DNA of 64,000 nt from Chrysaora quinquecirrha (lineage: Eukaryota > Cnidaria > Scyphozoa > Semaeostomeae > Pelagiidae). The DNA lies in NCBI GenBank assembly GCA_014526335.1, contig JACTAT010000022.1, positions 1,804,604 to 1,868,603 on the forward strand. The letters run 5' to 3'. Position numbers and translations under genes: made by a program. Position 1 is the first letter of the stretch. The number at the start of each line of letters is the position of its first letter. Below, piece after piece: positions 35,501 to 47,500 of the stretch. The notes beneath the pieces are model-generated. The model was not told the origin of the DNA, made no database searches, and was given only the letters and a program-made list of their open reading frames with translations.

Positions 35501-38500
35501 GATGACTGATAAAGAAGATGGGGATGATCTTGATGCAGTAGAAGGGAGTTTAAATTAACAGTAGAAGGGCAGCTTGATGTTCAAAAGCAAAAAATGGCGT
35601 TGGAGGAGTTTGATAATCTTGAAGATGATTTAAGGTATTGTTGTACAATTTTAATGATTGGTCTCTTGTCCGCAGTTTTATGGTGGTCGGAAAAGTCAAT
35701 ACATTAATAGTTTCTAGGGGGGGGGGGGTGGAAAAGACCTCTCGTTTTTACTTCTCCTGAGACTTTTTTTTCTCTTTAGACTTTCTCTTGAGATTTGATA
35801 GAAAGTCCTTGATATGGCCAGCCCTTCTACAGCCCTTCTACTCCCTATGTTTAAACAACATTATAAGGCTTCAGTGTTATCAGTTTTAATTGTCATAATA
35901 TCTTTGATAAATCCTTCATTCTATAGATAATTCTCAATGTTTTAATGGAATAAAGAATATTGTTGCTTTAGCTGCTGCCATCTGTTTTCTATATTTCTAA
36001 ACATTGAACTTATACATCTGTTTTCCCAGGGGTATACATGAGGGGGTATTCCGTGAAGAGGTTTTCTGTTGGTTCTCAGACACCTGTACCGTATCTCTTT
36101 GATTAGGCACCCGGGTCGCTTATGTAAAAATCTGCCTCAAAGAGAAGCAATTGTTTGAAAATTTGTGAATAAACTAACGTTCTGAGGAAACCAAGTTTTG
36201 CCGTTGGCTAGATATGATGCAAGATGCAAGCTACTAAACATACTTTTTTGGCATAGAATTTACTTTGAAACGAACCCAAATGAGAAATTTCCAACAGGTG
36301 TCCTAGGCACTTCAAAAATCACGTTTTTGATACGAATGTTGGCTGAAAAACTGGGTACGTTTTCATTTAGCCATCAAATGTTGATGAAGCTTAGTCAAGG
36401 CTTTATGAGGAAGTTCCATTGTATTCAAGAGTACCAAAGAAACCCCTCCCCCTCCCCCCGGCTCTCTATTGTAATCTATCCATTAGAATCAAATATATGA
36501 TCTTTGGAACATATTGAGCTCAAATCCTTATCTTGTTTTGTTTTCGTAGGTTACAGGAGATGTACAGGCAGCAAAAGTTGAAGGCTTGGCTAAACTAGGA
36601 GACATATCGCGCGCGACATTGATGTCCCCTCGGTGTCTCCCAGTTTAGCCACCTCGGAAATTTGTAGCGCGCGAGAAAATTTGTAGCAAGAGACACGCAA
36701 AAGTTTCTGGGAGACAACAGAAACATTGTCTCCGCGACTAGGGGGACATGTTGCTCGCTTGTCACTCGCATGTTTAGCCATCCTGGGAGACACGCTGAAT
36801 ACAGTGTAACGCATGACAAGCCTCCTAGTTTAGCCATAGTTTAAGAGAAGAAACGTCTTGAGGAAGAAAAATTAGTCGAAACGAAGAAGATTCAGGAGAA
36901 AGTTGTAAAGGAGTTGGAGATTGAAGAGGAGAGAGTTACTGTGTTGAAGAAAGCCGCTGAGGAGCAGCAGAGAGAGCGGGATTTGATTAACGCTGAGAAG
37001 GAGCGATTAGTGCAGTTAGAAAAAGAGCATATGAATGCGCTGTTGGAATTACAGCAGAATAAATTGTCGCAGCAAGAAAAACTGGAGCGCGAGAGACAGC
37101 TTGAGTTGGAGTATATTGAAACAGAGCAGCTTATGTTAGAAGAATTGGAGCAGAAGCAGTTTGAATCCGCGCGGCAAATGGAGTACGGTGCGCAGTTATT
37201 AAGAGAACAGCTGCGAAGAGAAAGCGAAGATGAGATGCGGAAATTAGAAGAAAACCGCAAGCAAGTTGCGGAATTAGAGAAGCGGCATGAAGAAGCGCTG
37301 AAAGAGACAGAAGCGGAGCGGAAGAATTTACAAGAATTACGAGAAACGGAACAAGAACAATTAAAACAAGAAAGAGAGAAACTGAATAAAATGGAAGAAG
37401 AATATAATGATTATATTCACAAATTAGAAGAAGAAAAAAAGAAATTAAAAGAAGAGTTAGAAAAACAAAAAGAGGATGAAATTAAGAAATTTAAAGAAGA
37501 ATTTAAAAGAACTGCATCTTTGCCAAGATCTTTTAAGAAGTTATCAGATGTTGATCCAGCATTACTTAGAAGATGTAAAACTCCTGAAGATAAAATCAAA
37601 GAGGTGAGATCATTTGTTTATTTTTCTATCTGACAAAACAGATTTAATACAGGCTGAGAGATTTCAAGTTTTGCATGCTTTTGATATCAAACCAAGGTAG
37701 ACAGCAATAGCTCGCTTTTTGAATGTTATTCTGTAGCATTGTAATTCTATTATTGTTATATAGTTATTGTTTTCTTATTCTTTTTTATTGTTTTATCATT
37801 GTTTTCCTTTTGTTTGTTATTGTGTTGTTATTGTTTTCTTATTGTTTCCTTTTTGTTTTCTTATTGCTTTCTTATTGTTTGTTATTGTATAGTTATTGTT
37901 TTCTTATTGTTTGTTATTGTATTGTTATTGTTTTCTCAAGATTTTTTTTTGTTTTCTTATTGTTTGTTATTGTATTTTTATTGTTTTTTATTGTTTTCTC
38001 ATTGTTTTCTTTTTTATTTGTTATTGTATTGTTATTGTTTTCTTTTTTTTTGTTATTTTATTGTTATTGTTTTCTTATTGTTTTTTATTGTTTGTTATTG
38101 TTTGTTATTGTTTTCTTATTGTTTTCTCATTGTTTTCTTAGTGTCTTATTGTATTGTTTTGTCATTGTTGGTTATATTATTGTTATTGAATTGTATTGTT
38201 GTTGCATTGTTTTTTATGTTATTTTGTTACATATTGTATTACATTGTATGTTTTGTTTTGTATTGAAGTGTATTTGTTTTGTATTGTCGTTTGTATTGTA
38301 TTATTGTATTGTATTGTATTGTATTTTATTAAATTGTGTTTACAGTGTATTGTATTGTATTGTTTGTCATTGTTTCTAGATTGAAGAGAAGAAACAGCGA
38401 CTTGATGATCTGAGAAAACAAGCAGCAGAGAAAGCAGAAATTGAATGGAAAGAGAAGAAAGAAAGGATTGAAAAGCAACAAAGTGAAGAACGAGATTTGG

Positions 38501-41500
38501 AAGAGAAAAGACGGAAATTAGAAGAAATGAGACGAGAACAAGAAATGGCGGTGGAAAAAGAGAAGAAATTGATGATTGAAGAAGCAGAGAAGATTCGAAA
38601 ACATGAAGAATCGCTAATGGTGAGTTGTAGTTTATTATTTTGTTGTTATTATTCGTTACTCATTTCTACAACTCTTATGAAAAGGATATAAAATACTAGT
38701 ATGATTACGGATGGCAGACTCAAACATGTGTGGATTGGAGTGTATGTTTGTTAGTGTATGGTGAGGGCATGTAGTAATATATATAGTAATATATAGGTAT
38801 ATACTTGTTGCTCAAGGATGCTAGAAAGATATATGTATATACATATAAAGGTACAGTGTATGTTTAAGTAGATGCACAGTTATATGGCACGGGTATATGT
38901 AATGGCATATCTTTATGTGTAGTGGTGTTCGTATACCTTAAAGGTGAATGAATGGTTGCATGCATTATTGCTCTATGTATAGGTACATGGATGTGCATAT
39001 ATTGGTTTTTGTATAGGTATATGTATAGTTTCCATTTAAATGATGATGATTATGATGATTGTGATGATTATGATTGATGTTAACGATGATGATGATGATT
39101 GATGTTAGTGGTGATGATGCTGCTGATGATGCTGCTAGTGATTATGATTGATAATGTTTATGATGATGTCGATGATTATGATGATCATAATAATGATGAT
39201 GACGATGATGATGGTGATGATTATGATGATGATGGTGGTAGTGATGATCATGGTGATGCTGGTAATGCGGATAATTATGTTGATGGTGATGGTGATGATG
39301 ATGATGATAATAATGATGATCATGATGATGATGATGATAATAATAATGATAATGATAATGATGATGATGCTGCTAATGATGATGATGACTTGTCTGCCTG
39401 GCTTCAGCTTCTTGTGGACTCAATACCTTTTCGTCTTCCATACGTTCTATATTCTAAATCGATTCATCAGATGACAATTTGATAGCGAAGGTTTATTTTC
39501 GACAATTATGAACGCCGTAATTAGATTTCTCGGATTTAATGAGATTTATTTTTGGTATTGTGGATTGCTTTTGGAATTTGAGAATTAAGTTACGAATCCA
39601 ACGCAGCTGTGAGTTTAACGGTGACCTGTAATTATTATATTTTTGTTCAGCAAATGTTATAGTATTTTTGTGTGGGATTTGGTTGTTGAGGTAGACAGGT
39701 GAATGAGAAAGTCAGAATAGCCGTGAGAAGGCTTGTGGAATGCTTAAATGCAGATTTGAAAAGGGAGGCTCAAAGATGTTTTTTCTGCTTTTGTAAAGAA
39801 GCCCGATTTCTAGTTCTCCTGGAACTTTTATCTGCACGTTTAAACATCTCATTGCTTTTCTGTTTTTGCACTGCATTATCTTTCTTTATCAGCCTAGCAT
39901 AATCAACCACTGGTCGTGGTATTATTGTACATAGTACTATACATATATTGCATATTTAACTTTCACTCTGAGGCTGGAAATCTGACCTGCACTTGTAAAG
40001 ATCTCAGTACTTCATTACTTTTCTAGTTTTCGCATTACCTTTTCTTCCTTTATCAGCCTAGCATAATCTACCAGGATATTATTGCATATAGTATGCATAT
40101 AGCTGCCTTTGCATATTGTATATTGCAGTTGAATGCATTGCCACTTATACTCTGCAGCTAGAAATCTAATTTGCAGGTTTAACGATCTCAGTACTTCGTT
40201 AATTTTCTGTTTTTCACATTGCCATATTCTTTCTTCATCATCCTAACATAATCAACCACAAGCAATGTTGCTATTGCTTACATTTGCAATAAGAATCATT
40301 CTCATCTACAAGGTATGATTAATATAAGCATAATCACCGCAAAGTTGTAATTTCCCAGTACATCTATTAACTACCTGCACCCACAATTAAATGAAATATT
40401 TAACTACCATTCACCTGTAGATTCCTGTTTGCCACACAAAAAAATCGCGCCTCGTATGTTGCCTCTTTGAGTGTATAGCAACCAGCGGCTTCAAGCCGAT
40501 CTATTTGGCCTTCAGCCGTTTATAGTTCAGCCCTTTTTGTTCAGTCGAGTGCTGCAAACATAAATCGTTCGCGATAACCTAAGTATATCATTATTTAATT
40601 TGATTCTAAAGAATTCCTTTCATTGCGAGCCATCTTTCTTTAAGGAATTTTGTCATAATTTCGTACATTTCCAACCTCCAACGCACTCTGCCATTCTGCC
40701 CCTCCATGGCCTGCTGGTCGGCTTACCTTTCCAGGGCCTCCGGGCTCTATTTTCAGGGCTTCAAAAGTGGCCGTGACGTTACCCGAGAATCACAACATAA
40801 GATCCACTTTGCATTTAAGATTTCGTTAGCTATTAAAGCTGGATAGGATTGATGTGCTGTGACTTGCAAAAATCTTTGGAAACTGGTTTCATTTTGTTGA
40901 ATAAATCAGGGAAAGAAATTTCGTTAGATTTGCAATGGAGGTTTTAGTTGAAGAGCTGATAGAAACTTATGCAGCTGGGTTGAAAGTAAGATCTTGTTAA
41001 ATGTAATAATTTATTATGTATAATTGAAATTACTATGCTTTTATATAACATACCATCTACTTGCTATACGTGATTATTTTGCTGCAACTTTTCGCTTTTT
41101 TTTATATACAATACTCCTACTTCCAAATTACTATGCTTTACGTATCAAAGCAGAACTTCTCTATTCTTTGCTATACACTGTATCGTGCTAAACTACGCTT
41201 GCTTTCCTCTTCTATACTTTTGTATTGTTTTCTACAATAGTATTGCCACTTTGCTATATACTATACTGTACTATACTATACTATACTATACTATACTATA
41301 CTATACAAAACTATAATTTACTATACTATACTACACTATACTATACTATACTATACTATACTATACTATACTATACTATACTATACTATACTATACTATA
41401 CTATACTATACTATACTGTAATATCATACTGTAGCCTTCAAAATTGAGCAATGCTCTTCAAAAAAGAGGCTAGTCCTCTAGAGCATGTTTGATATATACA

Positions 41501-44500
41501 TTGTAAATGCAATTTTAAAACCATAGGTCATGTGTTTGCACTGAGATTTGTTAAGATGACATGCGTGGGTTGCTACTGCCAGATCAACTAAGCATCTAAA
41601 AGCTGGGTTGGATTATTTGAAAGTGGGTACATCTTAAGATCATTCGGCCCTTCTTATTTTTTTCTTTATGCCAGATTATATCTGTCATGGTATTATAGAA
41701 AATGCTGAGAGACTTGGGTCAGTTTCTGTATTAGTGGCTTTTTCATTCAAAACAAAAAGATTTTTCGTTGGCAGTTGAGATTTTTAAGAGTTTGAATTTT
41801 TTGTTTTCCCGAGTTCTTGAAGTATCTACTCTTACTCTTATCATGCCTGTGCTGTGACTATGTGTAGCGTTAAGCTACTCGTGGATCTGCTCTCGTTATA
41901 CTTCGCATCTATGACGAAGAGAGATAGTAGCAAAGCTCTAAACTTTGCTATCGATCCTTAATCAAAAGTACATGTTGCTTAACTTAAGAACATAATAATA
42001 GAAGAATAGTTCTAGGCTTAAAATCGAAAAATTTTTAGAATATTGAGTTTAAGCAAAAATTAAGGTATTCTTATGGAAAAATAGTGTGTGTATCTGAGGG
42101 CAAACACGGGGAAAATTAAGGTCTGTTTTGTCGTAGTTAATCAACACAATATAAGGAGGGCCCTTGATTGTAACATCCAATGTTTCTTATCGAGTAATCC
42201 TCTGTGACAATTCTATTAATACAGTCTGTTTCTATAAAGCATCTGCAGGGATTTTAACTAAGCTTAGCGGCAAAAACAGTGATAGGGCAGGCACGAATTG
42301 TCTAAAATGTCAATTGATTAAAACGTTTCATGAGTTTGTTTTCAAGCGATTTAACAGTTCGCTTTATACAGTACACCTGCCTTCAGGTATCAGGGTGTTG
42401 TGCTGGAAAAACATGATCCCCTTGCTCGTTTTGCTTTTGCAATGTCAAATTGATATAAGTTGCGATGGGTGACGGGGGATTCATAAGAAAACATGATGCA
42501 CTGGGAGGATGGATTACGCCGTTATGAAACATAGTACCCCCGGCAATGAATGTTTTGGTTTTTGTTTTCACTGGGTTATGTGGAAACAGTAGGGGTGTGG
42601 TAATGAATCGAGATACTAAACAACTGTCGTGTGGTGATCCAAGTCATCATAGTAAACAACGTTACTAGAGTGATTATAGCAATCAAAGTGATCATGGTGA
42701 TGAAAGCAGTTGTGGTGATTATTGTGATCCTAGGTTTCACAGATGTAGTGATTATATTGATTCTAGCAACCATGGGAATCATAGCTGTCGTAGTTGTCAA
42801 AGTGATCATAGGGCTTATTGTGGTAATAGTGATGGCGGTGATCATTGGGGCGATCGTTGTTGTTTTAGTGATCGTAGTGATTAAAATGATTTCAGTGATC
42901 CTAGTTATAATGGTCATCATGGCGATCATAGTGATTGTAGTGATCACAGTAATCAAAATGATCATAACTGTCATATTAATCACGGTGATCATAATGATTA
43001 TATCAATCGTAGCTATCGTTGTCATCGTGTTGATCATAGTTATTATAATGATAATAGTTAAACTCTGCAATATGTAGTGCAGGATTCGGGGTTTATTGTC
43101 AAGCTGTTTGGTTGTATTTTCTTGGCACTCCTACTATCACCTATCCTCTTCGTAAAAACTTCTCTAACTCTACCACTGCGAGCTGCAATCTAATTTTCTT
43201 GTTTTGCTGTCACTTACTGCGGTGAATTAAACCATCTTTCATTGGTTTTGGTTGAACCACTGAACCACTACGTAATCCCCCGTGCTAAGACATTGAACGT
43301 CGAATCATCTCTGATAGCTAGTATCTCACCGTAAGCTGCTGAACTCAGTAGCATTTTTCCAACTGCCTCCTATACGAGGGCAATTCACTCCTTGAAAATC
43401 TCGTACACCTTTGCTGGAAGTCCTATTGTTTTCTCTGAAATCCCTTGGAAGTCCTTTTGTTTTAATGGAAATCTCGTACGCCTTTTTGCAGAGTGAAATG
43501 CTCCTCGGGTATCCCAAAATTTTGTGTTGCAGGCCTAACAGTTGATGATTTTGACCTGCGAAGTCAGAAGTTGTTGTTAGGTACAAAAAAAAGTTAAGCC
43601 ACTTTGAGGGCTTAAATGTCCAGAAGTCCAGTTGCTTATTTAAAAAAAGTGTACTTAATCATTATGCCTCTAATCCTACTCGGTAACAGTCATTTTTTTT
43701 AGAAACCTGCAATACGAAACTGTTATACTTTCTTACGAAACTCATATACTTTGCTACCCCCACCCCAGCCACCCTCATCTGTAGTAAGCGTACAAAACAG
43801 TTCTATTGTAGTGAAGAAGGTACAAAGTTTATAAGGTTATGTATCTCTTGCGTATGTCTTTATCGACTACCGATTTCATTTGTATCAAGGTTAAAGCTCT
43901 CTTTTTAATTCATCCTTTCTTGACTATGATCCTTTTACGTCTGTAGCATTCTTTTGGACTGGCAAAAACAGATCGTAGTTTTTCAAGCCCTCTTCTAAAA
44001 TCCCCCTTCTGTAATCGTGCTCTTTCTCTAATAGCTCCTCTCTGAAAAATCATTTGACAAAGATCTGAGTGTACACTTTTTTTAATAAGCAACTGGTCAA
44101 TAACCAACTAAGGGCTGAGGTTTGCTCCAATTTTTGGTTGAAATAGCTTTCTTTATACAATACATCATTGCAAACTTGTCAATTACATTGAACAGCATGA
44201 AAGGAGCCACAAAAGGAGTTTTTAGGGGGTACCAAGTTATTCTGTGAGGGCTGAAAGACCAGATACGTTAAGCAACTTCGAGGGCTGATCTGCATTAAAA
44301 TAAGTATAATTGCAAGGGTGTTTCTGACACAGTATTAGAAATGATGATCACCATTTATCATGACAAGCCTTTGATAATTGTCGGGGCAAGGTTTCGGCAG
44401 AGATCCGTCTCCTATCATTAGGCAATGAGAAACGAGGTCCTCATTCTCCTACCTCAACCTGCTAGGAAGCTCGGCAATGAGCTCCAGAAATCCGAGCTTT

Positions 44501-47500
44501 CTTACTGTGTGTTTCTGACTTTCTGTACCTTTTCGATCCAACCAACGCATAGGAGAAGTGCGACGTTTCTCATTGCTTGAGGATGGGGGAGAGAGCTCTC
44601 TCGAAAAGTTACCCATATAAACATCAATGTCCTGTTGAGGAAACTTGAATATTAAGACAGAACATAGGGGAGCTAATCTTTAGCTACCTTTATAGGCGGA
44701 CAAAATATAGGAGCTAAGCAACTTGCAATTTGCGAGCCAGATGTGTTGTATCAAGTTATCTGCTAGAAATCTTATCGGATAATGTTTTAGCATTTGTGGT
44801 AATACATTCAATGTACGCGGTTTCATTTTATGTCTCCTAGATTAACTGTTGTTGTGTTGATATTCAATGGCAACATCTGGGTCACAGAGCGATTAACTTT
44901 TTCTCGATAACGAGAAATCTTTTATGTATCCCCCTTTTCTCCTAATTACTATGATCTCGCTGTTCCGTGTTTTTAAGGATTGGCTCTGTTTAAACTTTCA
45001 ATCAAATGCTCTAGAAATCTCTGAGTATCTCAAGAATTGACCATAGCCAAAGTAACTGCTAATTAGGGCCATGTCTCCCTTCTCCCTCCCAAGTTTAATC
45101 TGCTTTCGTCTTTGAAAACTTTATTGTATTATGTATAGTATAGTATAGTATAGTATAATATTGTACAGCATAGCATTGTATAGCATGGTATATTATAGTA
45201 GAGTGTAGTATATTATAGAAAAGCATAGTATAGCATAGTGCAGTATAGTATAGTAAAAGACCAAAAAAACAATTTTCTTAAGACTTCAATTTTTCTTATT
45301 TCTGTTGTAGTCCGTAAAATCTAATGCTTTTTCCATAGTGTGCTGCAGGTGCTTCGCAGCTATTTCTCATAACAAAGTCTTGTTTGAACGAATATAAGAA
45401 TTAAATTTTATCAGTTAACTTCGATATTTACATTTTTTCTATTGAATGAAATTAATTTCTTTACATGCCCAGTTCTTAGATTGCTTGCAGTCAATCTAAG
45501 ATTTTATGAGAAAATTTTAATTGAACTTCTCAAAATGCTAAGGATATGAAAACAATCGTATTTTGAAATATTGTGTAGCAAAGTATAGTTAGTATAGTAT
45601 AGCATAGTATAGTATAGTATAGTATAGTATAGTATAGTATAGTATAGTATAGTATAGTAAAGTAAAGTATAATACAGTAAAGTATAGCATAGTATAGTAT
45701 AGTATAGTACAGTAAAGTATAGTATAGTATAGCATAGTATAGCATAGTTTAGTATAGTATAGTGTAATATAGCCTAATGAAGCATAGTATGGTATAGTGT
45801 AGTATAGTATGGTATAGTATAGTGTAGTGTAGTATTGTAAAGTATATCATTAGTATATTCTTAGTATAATGTATAGTATAGCATAGTGTAGTATAGTGTA
45901 GTAGTATAGTATAGTATAGTATAGTATAGTATAGTATAGTATAGTATAGTATAGTATAGAATAATAAAGTATAGTGCAATATACGATAGAAGATAAAAGT
46001 ACATATCCCGTTGCTTCAAACGAGCCTTTTTTTATTTGCCTGATAATCTGTGATTTTTATTTGCAGCAAAAAGAAAAAGAACTCGAAGATTTGAAGAGAG
46101 AAAAAGAAAAAAGACTTTTATTAGAACAACAACTAGAGAACGAAAAAGTCAACGAAGAAGTTTTGGAAAAATCTCTTTCTGATGAGAAAGAAAAACTGAA
46201 AAATCTTGAAAAAACTCTGAGTGAAGAAAGATTAAAAAGAATAGAAATTGAAAAAAGACTGGAAGAGAAACAAAGAAATGAAGAAAATCGAATGAAAATT
46301 GAAGAAAAGAAACAACAACTTGAATTGAGGAGTTCAACTTCATCATCTAATGTGAAGCATCGAATTCCATCTTATGTAAGTGAACTTTATTCTATTTTTG
46401 CTATACTATAAAGCTATCTATATACCTATTTTCATCAATCTATACCTTATTGCCTATCTATAACTATCTATACTTAACTGTTACCCTCAATACCTATTCA
46501 TACCTACCTGTATGCCTATCTATACCCATCTATACCTAACTTTATCCCTCAGTACCTAACTGTACCTATCTGTGCCAAAACTACATCCCTCAATACCTAT
46601 CTACCTATCTATACCTATCTATACCTATACCTATCAATACCTATACCTATCTATACCTATACCTATCTATACCTATCTATACCTATCTATACCTATTTAC
46701 ACCTAAGATTATCCTTCAGTTTCTATCTATACCTTCCTGTACCTATCTCTATACCTAACCTTGTCCCTCAATACCTATCTACATCTTTCAGTGCCTAGCG
46801 TTTTCTATTTATACCAAAGTATACCCCTTTATACCTATCATTACTAACCTTTGTATACCTTTCTGTACCTATAAATACCTAACTTGTCCTTCGATACTAC
46901 TACTACCTACCTCTACCTTTCTATACTTAACTTTGTCCCCCATTATCTACCTATACCTATTTATACATATGTTTACCCAATTGTATCCCTTAATACCTAA
47001 CAATACCTTTTATACCTATCTATACCAATCTTTACCTAACTCTCTTTTGTCAATATCTATCTACATACTTATATATACTTATCTGCACCTAGCCATATCC
47101 CTTAATACCTATTTATACTGATCTTTACTTATCCCTATCTGTATCTAAGTTATTCCTCAATACCTAGTTCCTATTTATACCTAACTGTATCCCTTAATAT
47201 TTACCCATACTTACCTCTACCTATCTATGCCTATCTTTACCTACTCATATCTAGCTTTATCCCTCAATAACTATCAATACCGATCTTTACCTGTATATAC
47301 CTAAGTTATCCCTTAATACCTATTACACCTACCGATACGTATCTACTTCCTATGTACACCTATTTATACCTAACTGTATCCCTTAATACCTATCTATACC
47401 TATCTTTACCTATTCATACCTAAGTTTATCCCTCAATACCTATCTATATCTATCTATACCTATCTAACTACCTTTCGTTTTATAATTGCAAACAATAATT

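Larger units (their letters stand above)
38620..46066. other. 7.4-kb intron 18 of the kinesin-LL5 gene
   Basis: This intron is dominated by simple repeats and element fragments, listed separately. Non-repetitive stretches (about 39480-41240, 41430-42600, 43080-45120) contain no exon with a recognisable product. One possible short exon-like start at 40934 is discussed as a finding. Confidence 0.6.

Noticed and set aside
37723..38379. Long Phe/Leu/Val/Cys-rich open reading frames
   Set aside because: They read through a TTATTGTTTTC simple repeat that exactly fills an intron. Composition explains them.
39099..39482. Asp-rich reading frame resembling an acidic protein
   Set aside because: It arises from a (GAT)n microsatellite. 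All three frames and the other strand give similar low-complexity readings.
42576..43077. Open frames of about 150 residues on both strands (Ile/Thr- and Val/Ile-rich)
   Set aside because: A 9-bp minisatellite whose period is a multiple of three keeps all readings open. No family similarity.
45530..45979. Tyr/Leu/Ile-rich minus-strand frames
   Set aside because: TATAG pentanucleotide repeat artefact.
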